From Holophagales bacterium (GTDB taxonomy: Bacteria > Acidobacteriota > Thermoanaerobaculia > Multivoradales > Multivoraceae): a DNA stretch of 64,000 nucleotides. The stretch covers positions 661,983-725,982 of the forward strand of contig VXVC01000012.1 in the NCBI GenBank assembly GCA_009836625.1, read 5' to 3'. The notes below the pieces were generated by a model. It had not been told where the DNA came from. It ran no database searches and saw only the letters and a list, made by a program, of their open reading frames with translations. A program made the position numbers and the translations under genes. Positions 39,796 through 48,473 of this stretch are shown here, piece by piece. The stretch's first letter is position 1, and each line of letters starts with the position of its first letter.

Positions 39796-40737
39796 GTGAG
39801 CAAAGCCCGTATCGCAACGCTCTGGCTGCCCTTGGTCGGTCTCTTCCCGTCCTTCCTGGCACTCGCCGTGATCGAGAGCCATGTCCACCCCCGAATGGTC
39901 GAGTACTGGGTAGGAGACCTGGTCCGGGACCTCGGCTCGAGCGCCCGGTTCGCGCACGGACTCTTCGTGACTTCCACCGTGGTGGCCTGCTACATCGCCG
40001 TTTGCTGCGCGCTCCTTGCGTACTTCTGCCTCGGCATTGCGCGCAGTTCCCTGCCGCGGGCCAGGAAGAAGGAACTGGCCTGGACGGCGGTCGTACTCTG
40101 GATCGGTTTCCACGGCCTGCTGTACGGCCTGACGTTTCTCGACCTGCAACTCTTCGACATCGCCTACGGGGCGCTCGTGCAGGTCTATGGGGCAGCGGGA
40201 TCTCCCGTCACGGAATCCATGACGGGGCCGATGGTGATTCCGTTCCTGTCCCGCCATCTCCTGTCGGTCCTCATCCCAACGGCGATGGCTGTGGGGGCGG
40301 TGTGCGCCGGGTCATGCCATGCGGTCGCCGTCGTGGAATCGGCGGGGCCAGACGAGGGCGATGCCGGCAAGGCGACGACCAGCCTCCTTCACAGCCTGAT
40401 GGCCATGAGCGGCCTTCTCGTCGCCAGTTCGGTGCTCATCACGGTGTACTTCCACTTGCCCGCCAAGCTGTACGCGTCCAGCGAAGCCGCCTCCGCGTAC
40501 CGGGACTTCGCCGGCGCGGTCAGTGCCTTCTGGGGCGCAATCCTCACCTTGACGCTCGTGGCCGTCTACGTTCCGCCCGCGGTCGGTCTGCGATCGCTTG
40601 CCGGCGTCCCGCTCTCGCAACTGCTGAACACGGGGCTGGACCGCACATCGGTGTTCTTCGGTTCACTGAAGAAGTCCGAAGCGGTTGTCGCGGCGCTCGC
40701 TCCCTTCCTGGCATCGCTCATGGCGAACATTCTCTGA
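39796..40737 (+). CDS. Multi-pass membrane protein of unknown function
   Basis: 313 residues from GTG 39796. About seven hydrophobic segments are visible: WLPLVGLFPSFLALAVI, GLFVTSTVVACYIAVCCALLAYFC, LAWTAVVLWIGFHGLLYGLTF, LLSVLIPTAMAVGAVCAG, LMAMSGLLVASSVLITVYF, FWGAILTLTLVAVYVPP and AVVAALAPFLASLMAN. No known transporter motif was recognised. It follows the patatin gene by 43 bases on the same strand, so it may help localise its lipid chemistry to the membrane. The start is uncertain; no Shine-Dalgarno sequence is visible. Confidence 0.65.
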   Translation: MSKARIATLWLPLVGLFPSFLALAVIESHVHPRMVEYWVGDLVRDLGSSARFAHGLFVTSTVVACYIAVCCALLAYFCLGIARSSLPRARKKELAWTAVVLWIGFHGLLYGLTFLDLQLFDIAYGALVQVYGAAGSPVTESMTGPMVIPFLSRHLLSVLIPTAMAVGAVCAGSCHAVAVVESAGPDEGDAGKATTSLLHSLMAMSGLLVASSVLITVYFHLPAKLYASSEAASAYRDFAGAVSAFWGAILTLTLVAVYVPPAVGLRSLAGVPLSQLLNTGLDRTSVFFGSLKKSEAVVAALAPFLASLMANIL

Positions 40738-40875
40738 AGTGGAGGAGGATGGTTGCCGCGGCAGTTCCGCGGAACGCCCGTCGGTAGAATCTCCCCCGAT
40801 GGCCGAGCCCGCCCACGCAGCGCGAATGCCGGCGCTTGAGGAACCGCGCGACCGCGGGTAGCCGGAGACTCTCGG

Positions 40876-42924
40876 ATGCAGGTCGCAGGACGATTCGTCC
40901 TCGGGATTCAGATCGCGATTTCGGTCGCCCTCCTGGCGACCCTGTCGTCGCCGGGAAGCGCGCAGGACGCGAAGGCAATGGTGGAGTGGCCCGCGTTCGG
41001 CAACGGCCCCGACAACACGAAGTACTCGGCGCTCGACCAGATCGACCGGTCGAACTTCCACGAACTCCAGGTGGTTTGGGAGTGGGAGTCGCCGTCGACT
41101 GCCGTCGCCGAGGCGAACCGGGCGGTCAGACCTGGGCAGTTCAAGCCGATCCCGATCATGCTGGACGGCGTGCTCTATGTCGCCACCGAGGTCGCTCAGG
41201 CTGCGGCCATCGACGCGGCTACCGGCGAGACGCTATGGTCCTACGATCCCGAGTCCTGGCGCGCCGGCCGGCCGGCGAACATCGGCTTCCAGCACCGCGG
41301 CGTGGCCGCGTGGCGCGGTCCGGTCGAACGGGATGGCCGCAGTCGTGACGAGATCCGGGTCTTCCTGCCCACGCACGATCGCCGGTTGATCGCGCTCGAC
41401 GGCGTAACCGGGGAGCCGGTCGGCGGCTTCGGGGCGGGCGGCCAGGTCGACCTGCTGGCAGAGCGGGGCATGGTGGACTTCGGACGCCGGGTCAACCCGC
41501 GCGCCATCACTCACAGCTCGCCGCCGGCGGTGGTCGGCGACACGGTCGTCGTCGGCTCGGTGGTCAGCGACGGGCCGTTGCGCCAGGCGGCACCGCCCGG
41601 TCACGTCCGCGGCTACGACGTGCGCACCGGCGAACTGAAGTGGATCTTCCACACCATCCCGCAGGAGGGCGAGTACGGAGTCGACACCTGGGAGAACGAC
41701 TCCTGGAAGTACAGCGGCAACACGAACGTCTGGAACATGATGGCCGTCGACGAGGAGCTCGGCTACATCTACCTGCCGGTGTCGACGCCGACGAACGACT
41801 TCTACGGCGGCCACCGGCTGGGGGACAACCTCTTCGCCGAGAGCATCGTCTGCCTCGACGCCGAAACCGGCGAGCGGGTCTGGCACTTCCAGGCCGTTCA
41901 CCACGGGCTCTGGGACTACGACTTTCCGACGCCTCCGCAGCTCGTCGACATCACCGTGGACGGCCGGGAGATCAAGGCTCTCGCGCAAGTCTCCAAGCAG
42001 GCGTTCACCTACGTCTTCGACCGGGTGACCGGGGAAGAGGTCTGGCCGATCGAGGAACGCCCGGTGCCGGAGTCCGACGTCCCGGGCGAACGGGCGTCGC
42101 CGACCCAGCCGTTTCCGACCAGACCGCCACCCTTCGACCGCCAGGGGGTCAGCGAGGAGGACCTGATCGACCTGACGCCGGAGCTGCTGGCCGAGGCGAA
42201 GGAGATCGCGTCCGGCTTCCGCATGGGGCCACTCTTCACGCCGCCGAGCACGGGGACAGGCGTTCTCATGCTGCCGAGCGCGGGCGGCGGGGCGAACTGG
42301 CCGGGCGCGGCGGTCGATCCGGAGACCGGTGTTCTCTACGTCCCTTCGTCGACCAGCATCAGCGTGCATCCACTGAGCAAGCCCGATCCCGCGCGCTCGA
42401 ACCTGAACTACGTCGGCTCGTTCTTCGCTCCCACCGGGAGTCCTGAGGGACTGCCCCTGGTCAAACCGCCCTGGGGCCGGGTGACCGCGATCGACCTGAA
42501 CACGGGCGAGCATCTTTGGATGACACCGAACGGTCATGGCCCGAAGGACCATCCGGCGCTCGCCGGTCTCGAGCTGCCGATGCTCGGCGGAGGCAGCGGA
42601 GCGCCGATGCTCACGAAGTCACTGCTCTTCGTCACCCAGCGGCGGGGACGGGGCGAAGACAACTCGCCACGTATCAACGTCTTCGACAAGCGGACCGGGG
42701 AGCTGCTTGGTCACATCGCGCTGCCGGATACCGCCCACTCCAACCCGATCACCTACATGGCGGGGGGCAGGCAGTACGTCGTCGTCGCGGTGGGAGGCGG
42801 TTCGTTCTTCGCCGATCTGGGCGAGATCGCGGAGGATCCCGGCCTGAACTTCAGCGAGGAGCAGATCGCGGCGCTGGCTGCCCGTAGTACGACGCCGAAG
42901 CTTGTCGCGCTGGCGCTGCCGTGA
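40876..42924 (+). CDS. PQQ-dependent dehydrogenase (membrane glucose-dehydrogenase-like)
   Basis: 682 residues, N-terminal signal or anchor (IAISVALLATLSSPGSAQ). Quinoprotein blade repeats include AIDAATGETLWSYDPE, ALDGVTGEPVGGFG and AIDLNTGEHLWMTPNG. The WPAFGNGPDNTKYSALDQI entry and the long inserts (HHGLWDYDFPTPPQLVDI; GGGANWPGAAVDPETGVLYVPSS) match soluble PQQ glucose or quinate-type dehydrogenases. It would oxidise a sugar or polyol in the periplasm. It heads a run of overlapping or tightly spaced genes to 45592. Confidence 0.9.
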   Translation: MQVAGRFVLGIQIAISVALLATLSSPGSAQDAKAMVEWPAFGNGPDNTKYSALDQIDRSNFHELQVVWEWESPSTAVAEANRAVRPGQFKPIPIMLDGVLYVATEVAQAAAIDAATGETLWSYDPESWRAGRPANIGFQHRGVAAWRGPVERDGRSRDEIRVFLPTHDRRLIALDGVTGEPVGGFGAGGQVDLLAERGMVDFGRRVNPRAITHSSPPAVVGDTVVVGSVVSDGPLRQAAPPGHVRGYDVRTGELKWIFHTIPQEGEYGVDTWENDSWKYSGNTNVWNMMAVDEELGYIYLPVSTPTNDFYGGHRLGDNLFAESIVCLDAETGERVWHFQAVHHGLWDYDFPTPPQLVDITVDGREIKALAQVSKQAFTYVFDRVTGEEVWPIEERPVPESDVPGERASPTQPFPTRPPPFDRQGVSEEDLIDLTPELLAEAKEIASGFRMGPLFTPPSTGTGVLMLPSAGGGANWPGAAVDPETGVLYVPSSTSISVHPLSKPDPARSNLNYVGSFFAPTGSPEGLPLVKPPWGRVTAIDLNTGEHLWMTPNGHGPKDHPALAGLELPMLGGGSGAPMLTKSLLFVTQRRGRGEDNSPRINVFDKRTGELLGHIALPDTAHSNPITYMAGGRQYVVVAVGGGSFFADLGEIAEDPGLNFSEEQIAALAARSTTPKLVALALP

Positions 42925-42940
42925 CCGTTTCCCCGTCGCG

Positions 42941-43963
42941 ATGATCGACGCCGACGTCCACATCCCGAACCCGCGCCTGAGGGAACTGCTGCCCTTTCTT
43001 TCCGAGCACTGGATCGAGCACTTCAGCAACACGCTGGACAAGGGGGCGTCGCAGCAGTACTACCCGCCCCGATCTCCGGTCACCGGCCGTGGCGGCGGCC
43101 TCGGGGACCTCCGGGAGGCCGTCTTCGACCGGGGCGGCGCCGAGGTGGCGGTCGCGAGTTGCCTCTACGCGGTCGATAGCATCCACAATCCGGACGCGGC
43201 CATCGCACTGGCGACCGCGACCAACGACTGGCAGTCCCGGGAGTGGCTCGAGCGCGAGCCGCGCCTTCGGGGGTCGGTCGTGGTGCCGATCCAGCTCCCC
43301 GCGGCGGCCTCCGAAGAGGTCGAGCGGCATGCCGATCGGCCGGGCTTCGTCCAGGTCCTGATACCCGTTCGCACCGAACATCCGCTTGGCAGCCGCCACT
43401 ACCACCCGTTGTGGAAGACGATCGAGCAGAGTGGTCTCGTGGCGGCGATCCACTTCGGCGGCGCTCCCGTCATGCCGCCGACGCCCACCGGCTGGCCGTC
43501 GTTCTTCCTGGAGGAGTACACGGCGATGGCTCAGGTGTTCGCGACCCAGCTCACGAGCATGATCGTCGAAGGAGTCTTCGACGCCTGCCCCGATCTGCGG
43601 GTCGTGTTCCTCGAGTCCGGCTTCACCTGGATCCCCGCTCACCTCTGGCGCATGGACAAGGAGTGGCGGAACCTGAGGCGGCTGGTGCCGTGGGTGCGCC
43701 GGCCGCCTTCCGACTACTTCCGGGAGCACGTCCGCGTCGGCATCCAGCCGCTCGATGCGCCCCCTGTCCCGGCCCAGTTGCTGGAAGTCGTCGAGCAGCT
43801 CGGCTCGGACGACCTGCTGCTGTTTGCGAGTGACTATCCGCACGTTCACGCCTGCGACGCCGGGGAGCGGCTCCTGCCGCTGCTGCCCGCAACGCTCCAG
43901 CGTAAGATCAGGGATGAAAACGCACGCAGCCTCTACCGTCTGCCGGAGGGAGGAGTCCCTTGA
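42941..43963 (+). CDS. Amidohydrolase family 2 (ACMSD-like) protein
   Basis: 340 residues from ATG 42941, which lies 16 bases after the previous stop and is the first codon of the conserved MIDADVHIPNP motif (metal-binding D-x-H). Later ligands are expected in AAIHFGG, FLESGFTWIP and FASDYPHVHACD. The family includes aminocarboxymuconate-semialdehyde decarboxylase and related metal-dependent decarboxylases and hydrolases. The next gene overlaps it by 4 bases. Confidence 0.87.
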   Translation: MIDADVHIPNPRLRELLPFLSEHWIEHFSNTLDKGASQQYYPPRSPVTGRGGGLGDLREAVFDRGGAEVAVASCLYAVDSIHNPDAAIALATATNDWQSREWLEREPRLRGSVVVPIQLPAAASEEVERHADRPGFVQVLIPVRTEHPLGSRHYHPLWKTIEQSGLVAAIHFGGAPVMPPTPTGWPSFFLEEYTAMAQVFATQLTSMIVEGVFDACPDLRVVFLESGFTWIPAHLWRMDKEWRNLRRLVPWVRRPPSDYFREHVRVGIQPLDAPPVPAQLLEVVEQLGSDDLLLFASDYPHVHACDAGERLLPLLPATLQRKIRDENARSLYRLPEGGVP

Positions 43964-45072
43964 CCGTCACGCCCTTTGAACCGACGACCGACGCGTCGGC
44001 CCTGCCGCTCGCCGGGATCGAACCCGAGCGGCCGCCGATCATCGACTGCGACTTCCACAACGAACTCGACTCGATCAAGGACCTTTACCCGTATCTGTCG
44101 AGGCGCTGGACAGATCACCTCGAGACCTTCGGCGTACGCCATCCGAACAGCGGCTACTACCCCCGCTTCATGGACAACCGGGAGGCGGCGCGGCCGCCGT
44201 CCGGTCGGAGGGCAGGCTCGGAGGTCGGCTTCGCGCGGGAGGACTATCTCGAGCCGTACAACGTGACCCACGCGATCATGAATCCCTTGACCGCGGTGTC
44301 CTCGACGCTCGACCTGGAGCTCGGCGCGGCGATGGCCGCGGCGGTCAACGACTGGCAGATCGCCGAGTGGCTCGAGCCGGAGCCGCGGATGCGCGCGTCC
44401 GTCGTTGTCACCCCCCAGGATCCCGTCGCCGCGGCCGCCGAGATCCGGCGCTGTGGCGCCGATGGGCGGTTCGTCCAGGTGCTGTTCCTCGGCCGGATGC
44501 AGGAGCCGATGGGCCGCCGACGGTACTGGCCGATCTACGAGGCCTGCGTCGAGACCGGCATGCAGGTCGCCTCGCACGCGTTCAGCGCCTACGGCCACCC
44601 GATCACCGGAGCCGGCCACCCCTCGTACTACATCGAGGACCACACGAGCCCGCCGCAGGCGGTGCAGGCGAACATCACCAGCATGGTCGTCGAGGGGGTC
44701 TTCGATCGCTTCCCGAGCCTGCGGATGATCTCGGTCGAGAACGGCTTCGCCTGGCTGCCGGCCCTGATGTGGCGGCTGGACGCCGCCTGGAGCCTGCTGC
44801 GGGACGAGGTCCGCCACCTCGACCGGCTCCCGTCCGAAGTCGTCGCGGAGCACGTGTACGTCACCACGCAGCCGATCGAGGAGCCGCCCCGGCGACGGGA
44901 CTTCCTGACCCTGATCGAGCACTTCGGCGAGCTCGCGAGTCACATCCTGATCGCCAGCGATTACCCACACTGGGACGGCGACAACCCCGACGTCATACTG
45001 CCCTCGGGGCTCGACGAGGAACTCGTCAAGGGCATCCAGTTCGGGAATGCCCGCGCCCTCTACGGGCTCTAG
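43960..45072 (+). CDS. Amidohydrolase family 2 protein, tandem paralogue
   Basis: 370 residues. TTG 43960 overlaps the previous stop (TTGA). It has the same fold as the preceding gene: IIDCDFHNEL, QVASHAFSAYGHP, SVENGFAWLPALMWRLD and IASDYPHWDGDNPD with catalytic His and Asp. Both paralogues share the ...YYPxxx... and W(R)xxDxxW motifs, so they probably arose by duplication and may act as a heteromer or on successive substrates. Confidence 0.87.
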   Translation: MTVTPFEPTTDASALPLAGIEPERPPIIDCDFHNELDSIKDLYPYLSRRWTDHLETFGVRHPNSGYYPRFMDNREAARPPSGRRAGSEVGFAREDYLEPYNVTHAIMNPLTAVSSTLDLELGAAMAAAVNDWQIAEWLEPEPRMRASVVVTPQDPVAAAAEIRRCGADGRFVQVLFLGRMQEPMGRRRYWPIYEACVETGMQVASHAFSAYGHPITGAGHPSYYIEDHTSPPQAVQANITSMVVEGVFDRFPSLRMISVENGFAWLPALMWRLDAAWSLLRDEVRHLDRLPSEVVAEHVYVTTQPIEEPPRRRDFLTLIEHFGELASHILIASDYPHWDGDNPDVILPSGLDEELVKGIQFGNARALYGL

Positions 45073-45112
45073 GGCGTTCGCGGCGGGTGGTGTCGGCGGC
45101 GGCGGTCCGCGC

Positions 45113-45592
45113 ATGAAGTACGTCGTCGCCGAGGCGTCCGAGATCGAAGCGGGCGGCCGCAAGATCGTCACCGTCGCCGGCCGTTCGATCGGGGTGTTCA
45201 ACCTCGACGGCGAGTTCTTCGCGCTCCGCAACCGCTGCCCGCACCAGGGCGGGAAGCTCTGCGAGGGCAAGCTCTGGGGCGTGATCCGCTCCGAACGTCC
45301 CGGAGACTTCGAGTATCGCCCCAGCCGCGAGATCCTCTGCTGCCCCTGGCACGGCTGGGAGTTCCACGTCCGCACCGGGCAGTCCTGGTGCGCCCCGGAG
45401 CGGCTGCGGGTGCGGCGCTACGAGGTCGAGACCGTCGCCGGCGAAGAGATCGCCGAGGCCGCCGATACCGAGGCGCTAAATGTGGAACATCCCGACGCCC
45501 CGGCCCCCGGCATGGTCAAGGGTCCGTACACGGCCGAAACCTACCCGGTGACCCGTGAAGGCGAGTACCTCGTCGTCGAGATGCCGGGCTAG
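45113..45592 (+). CDS. Rieske [2Fe-2S] ferredoxin-like protein
   Basis: 159 residues from ATG 45113. Rieske ligands are complete: Cys42-Pro-His44 in NRCPHQGG and Cys77-Pro-Trp-His80 in ILCCPWHGWEF. The sequence RTGQSW after the cluster fits soluble Rieske ferredoxins of ring-hydroxylating or nitrite-reductase type. It lies directly after two amidohydrolases that resemble aromatic-degradation enzymes, so it may feed electrons to an oxygenase encoded elsewhere. Confidence 0.92.
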   Translation: MKYVVAEASEIEAGGRKIVTVAGRSIGVFNLDGEFFALRNRCPHQGGKLCEGKLWGVIRSERPGDFEYRPSREILCCPWHGWEFHVRTGQSWCAPERLRVRRYEVETVAGEEIAEAADTEALNVEHPDAPAPGMVKGPYTAETYPVTREGEYLVVEMPG

Positions 45593-45707
45593 AAGCGGCG
45601 GCACCCGCTTTGAGGATGTCTCTTCCTTGCGGCTGCCGCGGCACTTCTTCGGCTACTCCTGCCTGTGTAGGGGCTGCGTCGCATTGATCGCGAGGTCCAT
45701 CGGACTT

Positions 45708-46724
45708 CTACTCCACTTCCACCTGAAGATCTACGGCGTGTTGGCCCGCCTGAACCGTGAAGGTGTTCGTTCCCACGTCGAAGTGTTCGGACAGGAGTGT
45801 GAAGTCGACTCGCCACCTGGCATTGAAGTACTCGATCGCGATCCACTCCACTGACTTGCCGTTCACGAACGTGACGTAGGGAGGCTCGTTCTCGGGCAAG
45901 CCTCTCAGCACGAGCGGCAGGTGGGTTAGTTCGCTGGTCGGATCGATCGCATCGTACGCGATGCTCGCTTCGAACTGGACTGTCTTGGTGCGATTCAGCT
46001 TCAGCGTCGGTACCGCTCGCGATTCGGGGTCAGGGGGCGGGGCAGCAGATGGACCGGCATCGAAGTCGACTTGGTTGTAGCCGGCAACGATTTCCTCTTG
46101 TGCGGCGTTGACGGCTTCCCGGAGGTTGAACAGGGCCAGTCGGATCGCGTCTCTGGGGCGCTTCGCGATCCGCTCGACGGTGGCGGATCGGATGCCGACG
46201 TCGTCCATGGTCCGCCGGTCTCTCTTCCTGATCCCCGCGTACTGCTCGAGATGCACGCGATGAAGACAGAGACACCTGTCCAGGGCGGAAGCGACCTTCG
46301 TTATCGTCGTCAAGTCCTTTTGCCTGATCAGGGCGATTTCAGCGTCGGCGGTGTCACGCAGTTCTAAACAGCTCATGCCTCTGTGCAACTGCTGAGCAAC
46401 GGGTTCCAGCCCGTTGTCGCGGGCTGTACGGGCCGCCCTGGCTAGGGCGATGCGAACTCGCGAGCCGTAGTTCTCAACCGTCTCGTAGCCGGACTGGATC
46501 TCGGCGCTATTCGCGGTCGACCCCTCGGCCAAGTCTGCGAAAGCTGCCAGAGTCTGAGATTGATTTGCGGCTGTCGCGGCTTCAACGAAGAGCTCCACGT
46601 CACCGTCCACTGTGGCGAGAGTGTCCGAAACGGCGTCGAGAGCATCGAGGCGATTGGGTCGTGGCTCCTGGGCGAACGTCGGAGTCGCCAGGAACGCGAT
46701 GGCCAGTGTGGCGAGTCGCTTCAT
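45708..46724 (-). CDS. Secreted protein of unknown function
   Basis: 338 residues with a signal peptide (MKRLATLAIAFLATPTFAQ). The first half is helical (ELFVEAATAANQSQTLAAF; RVRIALARAARTARDN), has a Cys pair (CLCLHRVH) and ends in a proline-rich hinge (SAAPPPDPESR). The C-terminal part (FEASIAYDAIDPTSELTHLPLVLRGLP, HFDVGTNTFTVQAG) looks like a beta-sandwich. No family recognised. Codon use and GC are lower than in the flanking metabolic genes, hinting at recent acquisition. Confidence 0.65.
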   Translation of the reverse strand: MKRLATLAIAFLATPTFAQEPRPNRLDALDAVSDTLATVDGDVELFVEAATAANQSQTLAAFADLAEGSTANSAEIQSGYETVENYGSRVRIALARAARTARDNGLEPVAQQLHRGMSCLELRDTADAEIALIRQKDLTTITKVASALDRCLCLHRVHLEQYAGIRKRDRRTMDDVGIRSATVERIAKRPRDAIRLALFNLREAVNAAQEEIVAGYNQVDFDAGPSAAPPPDPESRAVPTLKLNRTKTVQFEASIAYDAIDPTSELTHLPLVLRGLPENEPPYVTFVNGKSVEWIAIEYFNARWRVDFTLLSEHFDVGTNTFTVQAGQHAVDLQVEVE

Positions 46725-46836
46725 GAGTCAGATCCCTCTTGGGTGCACTCTTGGGTCGGCAGTTGAAGTCAGCGGAAGATAGCAGGGTCATGGGAGGACA
46801 GGTCTCGGGATCGGCGAGGCCACTGCTTCTGCCGCT

Positions 46837-48096
46837 CTACGGTCCCAACGTTCCAATTGGTATGACTCCCACGTCGTCTTTCCGGACGTAGCCGTAGCCG
46901 TCTGGCACGATCACGGCGAGGGCAGACGGCGAACTCGGGCTGTCTCTCATGGCCCGCGGTTTGCGCTGAGCCAGACGACTGAGATTCTTGACGGCCTCGT
47001 CGACACGACGACCGCCCAGCTTGATCTCGAACGCCGCCCACCGGCCGTCTGCCGCCTCCACGATAGCGTCGACTTCCAATCCGCCCTTTTCGCGGTAGTG
47101 GAAGACCTCGGCATCATTGGCCTGGGCGTAGACCCTTAGGTCACGAATGACGAGGGACTCGAACAGAAGACCCAAGAAGCGCAGATCGGCGAGCAGACGG
47201 TCCGGAGTAGCTCGCAGGGCGGCCGCTGCCAGGGACGGGTCTACGAAGTGTCGCTTGGGGGTCTCACGGAGGATCGCCCGAGATCGGAGGTGTGGCGACC
47301 ATGCTGGCTGGTCTTCGACGATCATGAGTTGCTCCACTGCGTCGAGGTAACGCGCAGCGGTTTCGGGCTTCATGGCGACCTTGCTGGCTCCAACGTCGGC
47401 GGCGAGTCTCGATACGGCGACTTCGGTCGCAGTGTTCCGGGCGAGGGAGCGGAGGAGCCGGCCAACGCGGATCGGATCTGTTCGACGGTCGGCAACCCTG
47501 GAGACATCCGTCCGGCGGATCTCGTTCAGGTAGTCGCGGTTCATTCGTAGCGTCTGGCGCGTAGACAGACCCAGGTTCCCAGGCCAACCCCCGATGGAGA
47601 CAAGTTCGGCGAGTTCGGGAACCGAAAGGGAAGACGCCGCAGCTCCCTGGTCAGAGCCGTCCAGCAGCTTGGCGAGCGAGATCTCACCGGTGGAACGTTG
47701 GGACTCAAGGAGCGACAGAGGCCGCATGCGGATTCGGGTGAACCGCCCAGCGCCTGAATGTCGCGTCACGTCGTCGGCTGGAACGGCGGAGCCGGTGAGG
47801 ATGAACTGCCCTGGGGTGGAGCGGTCATCGACCGCGCGACGAACGTGGTTCCAGATGGATGGTTCCAGTTGCCACTCGTCGATCAGCCGCGGAGTTTCTC
47901 CTTGAAGCGCGGTGGCGGGATCCACGCCCGCAAGTTGGCGAGCATTGTGGTCCACGTCGAGGCGAACTTCGCTCGCGGCCTGCCTTCGGGCAGTCGCCGT
48001 CTTGCCGGAGGCCCTCGGACCTTCGAGGACGACCGCGCCGCTGGCAGCGAGAACTTCGTCAAGCTCGTCGTCGACGATTCGACGGACGTAATTCAC
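46837..48096 (-). CDS. AAA ATPase with DUF4143 (AAA_14-type) domain
   Basis: 419 residues. Walker A VVLEGPRASGKTATARR; Walker B-like RLIDEWQLEP; sensor GQFILTGSAVP; then a DUF4143 region (KRHFVDPSLAAAALRATPDRLL, YREKGGLEVDAIVEA, FEIKLGG). The D-x-E-x-K end (EVDAIV...AFEIKLG) is nuclease-like, as often seen in this family. I chose GTG 48096 (start of VNYVRRIVDDEL); the frame continues upstream only through low-complexity sequence and repeats. Such ATPases occur widely as stand-alone genes in mobile or defence contexts; the function is not established. Confidence 0.8.
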   Translation of the reverse strand: MNYVRRIVDDELDEVLAASGAVVLEGPRASGKTATARRQAASEVRLDVDHNARQLAGVDPATALQGETPRLIDEWQLEPSIWNHVRRAVDDRSTPGQFILTGSAVPADDVTRHSGAGRFTRIRMRPLSLLESQRSTGEISLAKLLDGSDQGAAASSLSVPELAELVSIGGWPGNLGLSTRQTLRMNRDYLNEIRRTDVSRVADRRTDPIRVGRLLRSLARNTATEVAVSRLAADVGASKVAMKPETAARYLDAVEQLMIVEDQPAWSPHLRSRAILRETPKRHFVDPSLAAAALRATPDRLLADLRFLGLLFESLVIRDLRVYAQANDAEVFHYREKGGLEVDAIVEAADGRWAAFEIKLGGRRVDEAVKNLSRLAQRKPRAMRDSPSSPSALAVIVPDGYGYVRKDDVGVIPIGTLGP

Positions 48097-48168
48097 TGGC
48101 AGTTGGGGGGTAGGAGAGTCAGGCAGGGAGTATCTGGAGGAAGAAGCCTTGACAGGGGTGGGAGAAGA

Positions 48169-48284
48169 GTATCTAGAGGGACAAACGGACAAAGTCTAGA
48201 GGGATAAACGGACAGAGTATAGAGGGACAAACGGACAAAGTCTAGAGAGATAAACGGACAAAGTAAGTGCAGAGAGATAGACGG
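48169..48284. repeat. 23-bp direct tandem repeat array (about 4.5 copies)
   Basis: Four clear units (48169-48193, 48194-48216, 48217-48239, 48240-48262) and a decayed fifth (48263-48284). Core TCTAGAGGGATAAACGGACA with TCTAGA/TATAGA and GGGACA/GGGATA variants. They lie 73-188 bases upstream of the ATPase start in a 377-base gap (48097-48473); the rest of that gap shows no gene. Possible regulator-binding iterons or a VNTR. Confidence 0.85.
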
Positions 48285-48473
48285 CCCGGAGCGGTGTATG
48301 GACAGAATGGACAAGGGATAGGGCAGCCACGATGCCGACGGCAGAACCAACCCCCGCTCTCTGCCGCGGAAGATCCGACGAAGGACCGTGCCCCGCAGGG
48401 TGGCCGGCAGGCCGCTGGTCCGGCGGGCCGATTACAGTCCGATCCCGGAACCGGATGGTGACTGCTGTGGCTG

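Noticed and set aside
45593..45610. Hairpin AAGCGG/CCGCTT after the Rieske gene as a terminator
   Set aside because: Only a 6-bp stem and no T run, so the support is too weak to list it.
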